Source of the DNA: an uncultured Ruminococcus sp. | GTDB taxonomy: Bacteria > Bacillota > Clostridia > Oscillospirales > Ruminococcaceae | Direction: 5' to 3' | DNA length: 64,000 nt | Assembly: GCA_910579835.1 (NCBI GenBank) | Contig: CAJTWQ010000003.1 | Span: 3,512 to 67,511 of the forward strand | Part shown: positions 1 through 7,990 of the stretch, piece after piece | Layout: each line of letters begins with the position of its first letter | Position numbering within the stretch: position 1 is the stretch's first letter | Position numbers and translations under genes: made by a program | Notes under the pieces: generated by a model | What the model was told of the DNA's origin: nothing | The model's database searches: none | The model's input: the letters and a program-made list of their open reading frames with translations, nothing else

Positions 1-11
1 AGAGCGTTAGA

Positions 12-779
12 ATGAAATACATAGTCGCTGCCGAAACGGATATCGGCATTACTAAAAAAGTCAATCAAGACAGCATCTGTGTGAAAAACGCCGAAACAAA
101 GCATGGAAAGACAGCTCTTGTCATGGTTTGCGACGGTATGGGCGGACTCTCGAAGGGGGAGCTTGCCAGCGCCGAGGTAGTCCGCAGCTTTTCCGACTGG
201 TTTGACTACGAACTTGCCTACGAGCTTGAAAAGTGGAGCTGGAGAGATGCAGGGCAGAGTGTTCTGAGCAGACTCAGATCCCTTAATTCCTGTATAATCG
301 ACTACGGCAGGCGTACAGGCGTTAAACTGGGTACGACAGTAACAGGCATTCTTGCTGTTAATAACCAGATGATGACGTTTCATGTGGGCGACAGCCGCAT
401 ATATAAACTTTCTTATCAGATAAAGCAGCTTACAGAAGATCACACTTTCGTGCACCGTGAAATAAAAAACGGCAATATGACCTCGGAACAGGCGGAAAAA
501 GATCCCCGGCGCAGCGCTCTTACCCAGTGTATAGGAGTTACAGGCGAGGTTACGCCGGAAATAAGATTCGGTACAATTGAAAGCGGCGCCAATTATATGG
601 TGTGTTCTGACGGCTTCCGCCACGTCATAACCGACAAAGAAATTTTTGACGCACTTTCACCGAAGCGGATCACTACAAAAAGCTCTATGCAGGCAAAGCT
701 CAGGGAGCTTATAGAAACAATCAAGAGCAGAAAGGAACCGGATAATATCTCTGCGGTTATGTTCAGGGCAGAGTATTGA
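12..779 (+). CDS. PP2C-family serine/threonine protein phosphatase
   Basis: 255-residue single-domain PP2C (PPM) metal-dependent phosphatase, predicted cytoplasmic. The metal-binding motif CDGMGG lies near residue 40. GDSRIYKL near residue 126, LTEDHTF near 139 and a C-terminal CSDGF followed by DNISAV complete the set of PPM acidic motifs. In this family the enzyme removes phosphate from Ser/Thr residues and usually opposes a Hanks-type kinase with PASTA repeats. No kinase is visible here, but the gene starts 12 bases from the window edge, so its upstream partner may lie outside. A small membrane protein follows 16 bases downstream and is probably co-transcribed. The substrate cannot be told from sequence. 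Confidence 0.93.
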   Translation: MKYIVAAETDIGITKKVNQDSICVKNAETKHGKTALVMVCDGMGGLSKGELASAEVVRSFSDWFDYELAYELEKWSWRDAGQSVLSRLRSLNSCIIDYGRRTGVKLGTTVTGILAVNNQMMTFHVGDSRIYKLSYQIKQLTEDHTFVHREIKNGNMTSEQAEKDPRRSALTQCIGVTGEVTPEIRFGTIESGANYMVCSDGFRHVITDKEIFDALSPKRITTKSSMQAKLRELIETIKSRKEPDNISAVMFRAEY

Positions 780-795
780 TAACAGAGGAACAGCA

Positions 796-1137
796 ATGAC
801 TAAGTATGAAATAATGGTTATAGCCGCAGCAGCGGCGGCATTTGTTATAATAAATATTATTATGTGGAGCATTATTGCCACAAAGGAAAAAAGAGCACGC
901 CGCAGAAATATGCAGCAGGAATCAACAGCGCCTTATCAGGAAGCGCCGCGTTTTCCGGCGTCAGTTCCTGAAAACAGCGTTCCCGAACCGCCTGCAAAAC
1001 AGCCTGCACAGCAGTCTGCCCCAGCAGCCGTATCACGGCAAAGTCAGCCGGTTCAGCAAAAGCCCCGTGTAAAGCGCAGCGATTTTGTAATTCTTGACGA
1101 TATTGTAATTGTCCACACTGATGAGAGAATAATATAA
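796..1137 (+). CDS. small membrane-anchored protein with Pro/Gln-rich region
   Basis: 113 residues, not a family I recognise. Residues 4-28 form one hydrophobic, Ala/Ile-rich transmembrane segment, followed by a basic stretch (KEKRARRR) that predicts a cytoplasmic C-terminus. Residues 45-92 are low-complexity Pro/Gln/Ala, and the last 20 residues are a conserved-looking tail (FVILDDIVIVHTDE). It follows the PP2C gene by 16 bases with a plausible ribosome site (agaggaacagc), so it may be an accessory of that signalling unit. That link is inferred from position only. Confidence 0.65.
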   Translation: MTKYEIMVIAAAAAAFVIINIIMWSIIATKEKRARRRNMQQESTAPYQEAPRFPASVPENSVPEPPAKQPAQQSAPAAVSRQSQPVQQKPRVKRSDFVILDDIVIVHTDERII

Positions 1138-1171
1138 AAATTTACAGCAATTCCACTTTAGATAAAGGTGA

Positions 1172-1206
1172 AAGAGCCTGTTCAGAAAGATTCTGAACAG
1201 GCTCTT
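1172..1206. terminator. 16-bp perfect hairpin between convergent genes
   Basis: Arms 1172-1187 and 1191-1206 pair perfectly around a 3-base loop. There is no long T-run, but it sits between the converging small membrane gene and ppk, so a bidirectional terminator is likely. The arm contains gagcctgtt, a short word also found at the ends of the repeat at 11694 and near 15012. Confidence 0.6.
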
Positions 1207-1216
1207 ACTCATATTA

Positions 1217-3349
1217 TCACTTTACGCTGCGCTTTTTCGGTACGGATTTTTTCTTTTTTCCGGCATTTTTGCTGCGGTTTATGCGAAGCTGCTCCTGACG
1301 CGCTTTTTTATCCTCAAGCCGTTTGTATGCTTCTTCATAAAAATATTCCTGAGCGTTAAGAGGAGCTTCTCCGTCTTTGCGCGCCGCATGGGTATATACG
1401 CCGTCGCTGCCCATAATACGGGCTTTTACATTATCATTCATAAGAACGGCGAACATCTCCCGAATGCGCTTTTTCAGTCGTTCGTCCTCAACGGGAGCGG
1501 CAACCTCGACCCGGCGTATGGTATTTCTGCTCATGTAATCCGCAGAACCTATGTAGATCTTCTGCTCTTTCCCTGCCCTGCCAAATATGAAAATACGGCT
1601 GTGCTCCAGAAATCTGCCCACTATACTGCGTACGGTAATATTTTCCGTATATCCCTCTACACCGGGAATAATACAGCAGATTCCCCTGATTACCAGCTCG
1701 ATCTTCACACCGGCTCGTGACGCTTCAATCAGCTTATTGATTATAACCATATCGCAGAGAGAATTGATTTTCGCAGCAATATAGGCCTCTCCGCCGTTTT
1801 CGGCAATTTTTATCTGCTCGTCTGCCATGGCGAGTATCTGCGGCCTTAACGCAAGAGGTGAAACAAGAAGTTTGTTGGTATTTTCCACAAATGTTCCGTT
1901 TAAAAGTCCGCTGAACACAGCTTCCGCGTCGGCGGCAATTTCTCTGTCTGCGGTCAAAAGCATAAGATCGGTATATATAGCCGCGGTTTTTTCATTGTAG
2001 TTTCCTGTTCCGATCTGAGTAACGTAATCAAATCCTCCGCCGGGCGCCTTTCTGGTAATGAGCAAAAGCTTTGAATGAGCCTTATAGTCCTTCGGACCGT
2101 AAATAACTTTCACTCCAGCCTGCTGGAGCACCTTTGACCACTCGATATTATTCGCCTCGTCAAAACGTGCCCGAAGCTCTATCATTACAAGAACGTCCTT
2201 GCCGTTCTCTGCTGCGGTACAGAGCGCATCAATGATCTTGCTGCCGCGTGCCAGACGGTAAAGAGTTATCTTAATTGACGTTACCTTGGCGTCTGAGGCA
2301 GACTCCTGAAGCAGCCTTATAAAAGACATACTCATTGATTCAAAAGGATAGCTGAGAAGTATATCCTTTGCCTTAACCTGAGAGAACACCGATTTATTGT
2401 CCGCTAAAACCGCCGGAACTCTGGGCGAGCGTTTAGTATAATGCAGCTCCTCACTTGCATCAAGCTCCTGAAGATCAAAAAGGAAAGACACATCCAGCGG
2501 TATTCGGGATGTAAATACCCTTGAATTTTTGATTTTAAGCTTTTTACAGATATAGTCGAGGGCGTCGTTTGAAAAATCGTCGGAAACCTCAAGGCGTACC
2601 GGTGCCAGCTTCTTCCGCTTTGCCACAAGTTCCTCCATATTCCGGCGAAATTCTTCACCCTTGCCGGTAGCCATAATATCGGCGTTTCTGGTAACTCTTA
2701 TCAGCGCCCTGTCTATTACCTTATAATTTTTGAACATAAGATGAGCAAAGTGAAGTATAACATCCTCCGTCAGAATAAAACGTTTTCCGCCATTTCCTAA
2801 AGGAATCATACGTTCTCCATGGTCGTAGGAAACAGGAATAATGCCGATAGAAATATCTTTTTTTGAGCTGAACTGCACAACGGCGTATATCTCCTTGTTT
2901 TTCAGAAAAGGAAACGGAAGAGCGTCGTTTACCACGATACCTGAAATAAACGGCTTTATTTCGCGCTTAAAGTAAAGCTCCAGAAAATCGCGTTCCTCTT
3001 TTGTGACTGTTTCCATTGTGGCTTGCTCAAAGCCATAGGCCGCAAGCTCTTCAAGATTTTTTCTGTAAGCATCTTCAACTCCGGGCTGAAGTCTTCTGAC
3101 GGCTGTAAATATGGCGTCAAGCTGCTGAGCCGCGGTCATTCCCGTGCGGCTGTCCTTTTTCTTTTTGTCGGTTTTAGCTGTATCAGTGAGGGAACCGACG
3201 CGCACCATAAAAAATTCGTCAAGATTGCTTTGATAAATCGCTGAAAATGATATTCTTTCAAGAAGCGGACTGCCTGAATCCACAGCCTCTTCGAGAACTC
3301 TTTTATTGAATTTAAGCCATGACAATTCACGGTTTTCAAGATATTCCAT
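1217..3349 (-). CDS. ppk1: polyphosphate kinase 1
   Basis: 710-residue polyphosphate kinase, which reversibly transfers the gamma phosphate of ATP to a growing polyphosphate chain. It opens with the family N-terminus ENRELSWLKFNKRVLEEA. The C-terminal half has two phospholipase-D-like catalytic modules: the autophosphorylated His lies in KDYKAHSKLLL, and the second active-site His in FLEHSRIFIFG. The C-terminus is a basic Lys/Arg tail. I choose the ATG at 3349 because GGAGA lies at 3355-3359; the frame opens seven codons earlier with a TTG lacking a ribosome site. A consensus promoter lies directly upstream. Convergent with the gene at 796. Confidence 0.96.
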   Translation of the reverse strand: MEYLENRELSWLKFNKRVLEEAVDSGSPLLERISFSAIYQSNLDEFFMVRVGSLTDTAKTDKKKKDSRTGMTAAQQLDAIFTAVRRLQPGVEDAYRKNLEELAAYGFEQATMETVTKEERDFLELYFKREIKPFISGIVVNDALPFPFLKNKEIYAVVQFSSKKDISIGIIPVSYDHGERMIPLGNGGKRFILTEDVILHFAHLMFKNYKVIDRALIRVTRNADIMATGKGEEFRRNMEELVAKRKKLAPVRLEVSDDFSNDALDYICKKLKIKNSRVFTSRIPLDVSFLFDLQELDASEELHYTKRSPRVPAVLADNKSVFSQVKAKDILLSYPFESMSMSFIRLLQESASDAKVTSIKITLYRLARGSKIIDALCTAAENGKDVLVMIELRARFDEANNIEWSKVLQQAGVKVIYGPKDYKAHSKLLLITRKAPGGGFDYVTQIGTGNYNEKTAAIYTDLMLLTADREIAADAEAVFSGLLNGTFVENTNKLLVSPLALRPQILAMADEQIKIAENGGEAYIAAKINSLCDMVIINKLIEASRAGVKIELVIRGICCIIPGVEGYTENITVRSIVGRFLEHSRIFIFGRAGKEQKIYIGSADYMSRNTIRRVEVAAPVEDERLKKRIREMFAVLMNDNVKARIMGSDGVYTHAARKDGEAPLNAQEYFYEEAYKRLEDKKARQEQLRINRSKNAGKKKKSVPKKRSVK

Positions 3350-3382
3350 AAACAGTCTCCTATCTGTCAAATTTCTACATTA

Positions 3383-3411
3383 ATTATATAACTTTTCAGA
3401 CAATATGTCAA
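3383..3411 (-). promoter_or_regulatory. sigma-70/A promoter of ppk1
   Basis: On the minus strand TTGACA (3411-3406), a 17-base spacer, then TATAAT (3388-3383): both hexamers match consensus. The start would fall near 3376, giving a leader of under 30 bases. The palindromic repeat at 3418-3676 ends just upstream of the -35 box. Confidence 0.85.
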
Positions 3412-3417
3412 TATCTA

Positions 3418-3676
3418 TTTTTCAGATGATAATGTTTTATTATAGTATCTCTGTGCTTTAGGGGGACGCTGTCCCCCTATCCCCCTGCCAAAGGGGAATA
3501 CATCCCCTTTGGAAACCTATTATTAATTAACAAATCCCCCTCAAATGAGGGGGATTTGTTAATTCTAAAACCGGGATTCTTAAGGGACTGTACGTCCCTT
3601 AAGCGAGGGTAAGGGGGCAGAGCCCCCTTAAAAGAACAGAGCAACTTATAATAATAAAACATTATCATCTGAAAAA
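3418..3676. repeat. palindromic repeat with 26-bp perfect terminal inverted repeats
   Basis: Arms 3418-3443 and 3651-3676 are exact reverse complements (26 bp), and weaker complementarity continues inward for about 15 bp. The interior holds four or five more hairpins: gggggacgctgtccccc, a CCAAAGGGG...CCCCTTTGG pair, an aacaaatccccc arm with its complement, aagggactgtacgtccctt, and gggggcagagccccc. The whole segment could fold into one branched structure. It begins just upstream of the ppk1 promoter and ends two bases before the nfnB stop codon. No protein is encoded. The same core recurs at 9202 and 54308. Confidence 0.85.
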
Positions 3677-3678
3677 AA

Positions 3679-5064
3679 TCAGATATTCCGCATATATTCG
3701 TCCATAGCGGCGGCTGCTTTTTTACCTGCGCCCATAGCGAGGATAACTGTTGCTGCGCCGGTAACTGCATCGCCTCCGGCGTACACGCCCTTTTTGGAAG
3801 TAAGACCGCTGTCGTCGGCAATAATTCCTCCCCACTTCTGTGTATCGAGTCCATCCGTGGTAGACTTGATAAGAGGATTGGGTGAAGTTCCAATAGACAT
3901 AATTACGCAGTCCGCTTCGATCTCAATAAATGCGCCTTCGATCGGAACAGGCTTTGCTCTGCCGGATGCATCCGGTTCTGAAAGTTCCATTTGCTGACAT
4001 ACAACGCTTTTTGCCCAGCCGTTTTCATCAGCTTTTATCTCAACGGGATTTGTGAGAAATTTAAAAATAATTCCCTCCTCCTTGGCGTGCTCGACCTCCT
4101 CTGCCCTTGCCGGAAGCTCGTTTTCAGTACGTCTGTATACAATATGTACATCCGCACCCAGCCTTTTCGCACAGCGCGCGGCGTCCATTGCAACGTTTCC
4201 GCCGCCTACGATAACCGCCTTTGTTCCAGCTTTTATAGGCGTTGAGCTGTTTTCCATGTAAGCCTTCATGAGATTAATCCTGGTAAGGAATTCATTTGCA
4301 GAATAAACGCCGTTAAGATTTTCACCGGGAATGCTCATAAATCTCGGCAGACCTGCGCCGGAACCGATAAATACAGTTTCAAAGCCTTCTTCCGCCATAA
4401 GCTCGTCTATAGAAACGGTTTTTCCAACCACGGTATTTGTCTCAATTTTTACGCCTAACGCTTTAAGTCCCTCGATTTCTTTCTGAACGATACTTTTGGG
4501 AAGCCTGAATTCGGGGATTCCGTAGGATAAAACGCCTCCGGCAACGTGAAGGGCTTCAAAAACAGTAACATCATAGCCTTTTTTCGCCAGATCTCCGGCA
4601 CAGGCAAGACCTGACGGACCTGAACCAATAACGGCTGCCTTATGACCGTTTGACTCCGGTTTTTCCGCCGATGTCTCCGGCTGAGAGTTGTGCCAGTCGG
4701 CAATGAATCGCTCCAGACGTCCGATTGCAACAGGCTCGCCCTTTATTCCCCTTACGCACTTGCTTTCACACTGCGTCTCCTGCGGACACACACGACCGCA
4801 TACCGCAGGCAGAGAACTCGATTTTGTTATGATCTTATAAGCCTCCGCAAAATTTCCCTCTGCAACCTGAGATATAAAAGCAGGGATGTCGATCTGAACG
4901 GGACATCCTCCCGTACAGGGCTTGTTCTTGCAGTTAAGACAGCGTTTAGCCTCGTCTATAGCCTGCTCTTCGGTATATCCCAAAGCTACTTCTGTAAAAT
5001 TTTTATTTCTTATATCCGGCTGCTGAACCGGCATTTCATTTTTTTTCAGCGACATATTAGGCAT
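3679..5064 (-). CDS. nfnB: NfnB: large, GltA-like subunit of NADH-dependent ferredoxin:NADP+ oxidoreductase
   Basis: 461 residues of the glutamate-synthase small-subunit (GltD/GltA) fold. The N-terminus has Cys-rich Fe-S motifs (CLNCKNKPCTGGCP, then CGRVCPQETQCESKC). A first dinucleotide fold follows (VIGSGPSGLACA) and then a second (VIVGGGNVAMDAARCAKR). On its own the family could be called glutamate synthase small chain. The gene lies two bases after an NfnA-type FAD/2Fe-2S subunit and no glutamate synthase large subunit is present, which is the arrangement of NfnAB. That complex couples NADPH, NADH and reduced ferredoxin by electron bifurcation in anaerobes. The stop codon abuts a large palindromic repeat. 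Confidence 0.88.
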   Translation of the reverse strand: MPNMSLKKNEMPVQQPDIRNKNFTEVALGYTEEQAIDEAKRCLNCKNKPCTGGCPVQIDIPAFISQVAEGNFAEAYKIITKSSSLPAVCGRVCPQETQCESKCVRGIKGEPVAIGRLERFIADWHNSQPETSAEKPESNGHKAAVIGSGPSGLACAGDLAKKGYDVTVFEALHVAGGVLSYGIPEFRLPKSIVQKEIEGLKALGVKIETNTVVGKTVSIDELMAEEGFETVFIGSGAGLPRFMSIPGENLNGVYSANEFLTRINLMKAYMENSSTPIKAGTKAVIVGGGNVAMDAARCAKRLGADVHIVYRRTENELPARAEEVEHAKEEGIIFKFLTNPVEIKADENGWAKSVVCQQMELSEPDASGRAKPVPIEGAFIEIEADCVIMSIGTSPNPLIKSTTDGLDTQKWGGIIADDSGLTSKKGVYAGGDAVTGAATVILAMGAGKKAAAAMDEYMRNI

Positions 5065-5065
5065 T

Positions 5066-5908
5066 TTACTTTACCTCCTGACAAAAAAGATTACAGGTCT
5101 CCTCGTGAGCCTTGCGTTCAAAGGGCTTGTACATTGCTCCTCTTGCCATTGCCTCGTCAAAATCAATAAGATGACCATCAAACTCAGGACCGTCAACGCA
5201 GGCAAATTTCGTCTGTCCGCCTACTGTAAGACGGCAGCCGCCGCACATTCCCGTGCCGTCGATCATGATAGGATTCATTGAAGCGACAGTAGGAATTTCA
5301 TATTCCTTGGTAAGTCTGCATACGAATTTCATCATAATAAGAGGACCGATCGTTATAACCCTGTCATACTTTTCTCCGCTTTCGATGAGCTTTTTAAGAG
5401 CGTCGGTAACGAGCCCCTTTTCGCCAGCTGTTCCGTCGTCTGACATAAGCACGAATTTGGATGAAGCTGCTTTGAATTCATCCTCCAGTATAACCAGATC
5501 CCGATTTCTGAATCCCACTATCGAATGAACCTCAACGCCCAGTTCGTGAAGCTTCTTGGCTACCGGATAAGCGATAGCGCATCCTACGCCGCCGCCTACA
5601 ACGGCAACTTTTTTCAGTCCCTCGGTTTCCGTTGCACGTCCCAGAGGGCCTACAAAATCATGGAGACACTGCCCCTCGTCAAGGTGATTCAGTTTTTCGG
5701 TAGTTGCTCCAACGATCTGAAAAATAATAGTGACAGTTCCCGCGGTGCGGTCGTAATCTGCAATAGTCAGGGGAATTCTTTCGCCCTCGCTGTCGGTTCT
5801 GAGAATAATAAACTGTCCCGGCTCCGCCTTGGAAGCGACTCTGGGGGCGTGTATCTTCATAAGAGTTACAGTCGGATTAAGACTTTTCTTTTCAAGTATT
5901 TCAAACAT
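5066..5908 (-). CDS. nfnA: NfnA: FAD/NAD- and 2Fe-2S-binding subunit
   Basis: 280 residues of the ferredoxin-NADP reductase-like / dihydroorotate dehydrogenase electron-transfer family. It has an N-terminal FAD barrel (KIHAPRVASKAEPGQFIILR), an NAD fold (VAVVGGGVGCAIAYPVAKKL) and a C-terminal cysteine cluster (GMCGGCRLTV, then FACVDGPEFDGH) typical of the 2Fe-2S site in NfnA and PyrK-like proteins. The ATG at 5908 is preceded by a GGAAGG-like site; the frame is open for 29 codons upstream without one. It is first in a two-gene operon with nfnB. PyrK is less likely because there is no pyrD nearby. Confidence 0.88.
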   Translation of the reverse strand: MFEILEKKSLNPTVTLMKIHAPRVASKAEPGQFIILRTDSEGERIPLTIADYDRTAGTVTIIFQIVGATTEKLNHLDEGQCLHDFVGPLGRATETEGLKKVAVVGGGVGCAIAYPVAKKLHELGVEVHSIVGFRNRDLVILEDEFKAASSKFVLMSDDGTAGEKGLVTDALKKLIESGEKYDRVITIGPLIMMKFVCRLTKEYEIPTVASMNPIMIDGTGMCGGCRLTVGGQTKFACVDGPEFDGHLIDFDEAMARGAMYKPFERKAHEETCNLFCQEVK

Positions 5909-6000
5909 TGTCCATACCTTCCTCGCTAAGATTTGTATATCCTTCGGGAAATATCGCTCGCCATTGAACTCATTCCGGATATACACGTTATACATATATT

Positions 6001-6029
6001 ATTATATCATAATAATATTTTTTTCTCAA
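6001..6029 (-). promoter_or_regulatory. putative nfnAB promoter
   Basis: On the minus strand TTGAGA (6029-6024), 17 bases, TATAAT (6006-6001), in a very AT-rich stretch. The start would be near 5994, leaving a leader of about 85 bases before nfnA. Confidence 0.6.
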
Positions 6030-6072
6030 ATATATCAAAGGAATACCATTATTCAAAAAAGTATATGTATAA

Positions 6073-6124
6073 AACTTAATGCCATAGCGTTTATTTAAGT
6101 TCATAAACGCTATGGCATTAAGTT
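6073..6124. terminator. 22-bp perfect palindrome between lysR and nfnA
   Basis: Arms 6073-6094 and 6103-6124 pair without mismatch around an 8-base loop. It lies downstream of the LysR gene and upstream of the nfnA promoter. It lacks a proper T-run, so it may be a factor-independent terminator, a barrier or a binding site. The stretch 5909-6294 otherwise holds the nfnA promoter and the repeat at 6146. Confidence 0.55.
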
Positions 6125-6145
6125 AAATGCTCTGCAAATTGGGAT

Positions 6146-6230
6146 TTATATTAAATGACAAATTTATCTGACGTTTACTATTTGCCAATATGCACGCAGC
6201 AAGCGAATGTGCAAGGCAATTAAATAAATT
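6146..6230. repeat. dispersed repeat, copy 1 (relative at 62290)
   Basis: About 85 bases roughly 85% identical by eye to the reverse complement of 62290-62385. The shared core runs through gacaaatttat, cgtttactatttgcc, atatgcacgcagc and gcgaatgtgcaaggc. Read on the minus strand it encodes LAHSL...AACI.ANSKR.INLSF.IN, and the other copy encodes nearly the same words on its plus strand. This copy lacks nine bases present in the other. It is probably a mobile or structural repeat rather than a gene. Confidence 0.7.
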
Positions 6231-6294
6231 CTTTGTAAATGCTTTTCCATCTTCTAATAGTTCTTTTTCTAAAAAAATTTCTGCTTGGAGAAAA

Positions 6295-7242
6295 TCACCT
6301 GATACCCGCAAATTCCGCTGCATTTTTTATCTCATGGACTTTATTTATCAGACAGATTTCCTTTTCAGTAAACTTATGCCCTTCTGCATATATGATCATA
6401 TCCTTATAGTGATTATCTCTGAATCCGCACTTTCTCTGAATCAGACCATGCTCTTCTGATATTTCCGGCGACAGCGGCGAATCGAGTATAAATGCATTAT
6501 TTTCACTCAGAAAAGCCAGAGCCGTCCCACGGTCATAGATATATATTTTCTTTGTGGGCCGGTCTGCCGGACGGTTTCCAGCCATCAGACGTTCGATCGC
6601 TCCCGATACATAGGGTACGGAATCGTCAGCGTAGCAAAGTTCTGTAAATTCATCAGAAAGCTCCCCGTATGTGAGATCTTCCCTTTTTACCGCCGGATGA
6701 TCCGACGACATTACAGCCGTCATTGCAAATTCCCAAAGAGCGTTTGCAGTCAGATTTTTTTCTGCAAGAAAGTCCGAAAAATACTTTTCGTGAAGTAAAT
6801 TAAAGCGTATTATACCAAAATCATAGCCGTGCTCCCTGACGTTCTCGATCGTACTTATGGAATTTGTTTCGCAGAAGCACAGCTCCATTTCGTTTGAAAC
6901 GTCCATATCGGCTATATATTGCGTAAAAGCACGCGATATATAGCCGGATCGGGGGGCAGATACTTTCAGCTTGCGGCTCTGCGCTTTTCCGGGAGCATGA
7001 ATAGCTTCCATTTTGTCAATCTGTATAAGCACCTGCTTCGCATATTCAAGAAACTTCAGACCCTGCTCCGTGGGGATCACTCCCTTTGACGTACGGCGGA
7101 ATATTGTAATTCCCAGTGAATTTTCCAGTTCCTTTATGGATTTGCTGAGGTTAGGCTGAGCCATATAGAGGTTTTCAGCCGCCTGGGTTATCGAATGCGT
7201 TTTTTCAATCTCAACTGCATATCTGAAATGAAGGGTATTCAT
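6295..7242 (-). CDS. LysR-family transcriptional regulator
   Basis: 315 residues. Residues 1-60 are the winged helix-turn-helix of LysR proteins (HSITQAAENLYMAQPNLSKS, then FRRTSKGVIPTEQG). The rest is a periplasmic-binding-protein-like effector domain with weak similarity to any specific clade I know. It lies upstream of nfnAB on the same strand but is separated by a palindrome, a repeat and a separate promoter, so it is probably its own unit. The ligand and targets cannot be deduced. Its own upstream region (7243-7363) carries a remnant repeat at 7276. Confidence 0.93.
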   Translation of the reverse strand: MNTLHFRYAVEIEKTHSITQAAENLYMAQPNLSKSIKELENSLGITIFRRTSKGVIPTEQGLKFLEYAKQVLIQIDKMEAIHAPGKAQSRKLKVSAPRSGYISRAFTQYIADMDVSNEMELCFCETNSISTIENVREHGYDFGIIRFNLLHEKYFSDFLAEKNLTANALWEFAMTAVMSSDHPAVKREDLTYGELSDEFTELCYADDSVPYVSGAIERLMAGNRPADRPTKKIYIYDRGTALAFLSENNAFILDSPLSPEISEEHGLIQRKCGFRDNHYKDMIIYAEGHKFTEKEICLINKVHEIKNAAEFAGIR

Positions 7243-7275
7243 TGACTTGGCTCCTATTCAGGTCAGCGCTTTATA

Positions 7276-7344
7276 GCAACACCGTGCAAAGACTTCTGAA
7301 CAAAACTCGCCTGCATCCCATGCGCAATCTCTGTGCGGTATTGC
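7276..7344. repeat. short degenerate copy of the 11694-type element
   Basis: gcaacaccgtgcaaag (7276-7291) and ctgtgcggtattgc (7331-7344) are imperfect inverted copies of the gcaacgccgcacaaagc arms at 11694-11882, with most of the interior missing. It sits between lysR and the acetyltransferase gene. Confidence 0.6.
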
Positions 7345-7363
7345 ATAATCGCATATGCTGCCT

Positions 7364-7972
7364 TTATTTTTTCTTCATTCCGTCATTATCCTTATTGGCT
7401 GTCCTGTTTTTTTGATCGTTATCCGCGGCATGAACCGGCCTGCACGGATTTCCCACCGCAACGCATCCTGCCGGAATATCTTTTACTACCACGCTTCCGC
7501 CGCCTATAACAGCTCCGTCGCCGATAGTTACGCCGGGCATTACGCAGACATTGCCGCCAATCCAGACATTGCTGCCTATTTTTATAGGCTTTGCATATTC
7601 AAGCCCAGAGTTTCTGGTTTCAGCGTCCAGCGGATGACCCGCAGTGTAAAAGCCGCAGTTAGGGCCTATAAACACGTTATCCCCGAAAATAACCTCTGCG
7701 CAGTCCAGAATAACACAGTTGTGGTTTGCGTAAAAATTGTCCCCGATTATAATATTGTATCCATAATCACAGAAGAAATTCGGCTCGATAACGGTGTTTT
7801 CGCCTTTCAGAGCAACGAGCCTGTTCAGGAGTCTTTCCCTTTTCTGAAAGTCGTTGTAGGTCACGGCGTTATATTCCATGCATAGCTTTTTGGCATTTAT
7901 CCGGTCTGCGACAAGTTCCCTGTCATTGCCGTCGTAAAGCTCCCCTGCCTGCTGTTTTTCCTTTTCAGTCAT
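7364..7972 (-). CDS. maltose/galactoside-type O-acetyltransferase
   Basis: 202-residue left-handed beta-helix acetyltransferase of the Maa/LacA/NodL group, which moves acetyl from acetyl-CoA to a sugar hydroxyl. It has the N-terminal Maa domain (MTEKEKQQAGELYDGNDREL), hexapeptide repeats (NVWIGGNVCVMPGVTIGDGA) and the catalytic His in FYTAGHPLDAETR. The last 20 residues are a hydrophilic Asn/Lys/Asp tail beyond the usual length. It follows ddl by 18 bases and probably ends the abhydrolase-murF-ddl operon. Its substrate may be a cell-envelope sugar, though that is inferred only from position. Confidence 0.9.
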   Translation of the reverse strand: MTEKEKQQAGELYDGNDRELVADRINAKKLCMEYNAVTYNDFQKRERLLNRLVALKGENTVIEPNFFCDYGYNIIIGDNFYANHNCVILDCAEVIFGDNVFIGPNCGFYTAGHPLDAETRNSGLEYAKPIKIGSNVWIGGNVCVMPGVTIGDGAVIGGGSVVVKDIPAGCVAVGNPCRPVHAADNDQKNRTANKDNDGMKKK

Positions 7973-7990
7973 TTTAGCATTCCTCCGTTA

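Noticed and set aside
3679..5064. Glutamate synthase small subunit as the main call
   Set aside because: No large subunit gene is nearby and the NfnA-type partner is directly upstream.
6123..6323. 66-codon minus-strand frame after lysR
   Set aside because: It overlaps the lysR end and the repeat; its resemblance to a frame at 62.3 kb is explained by repeated DNA.
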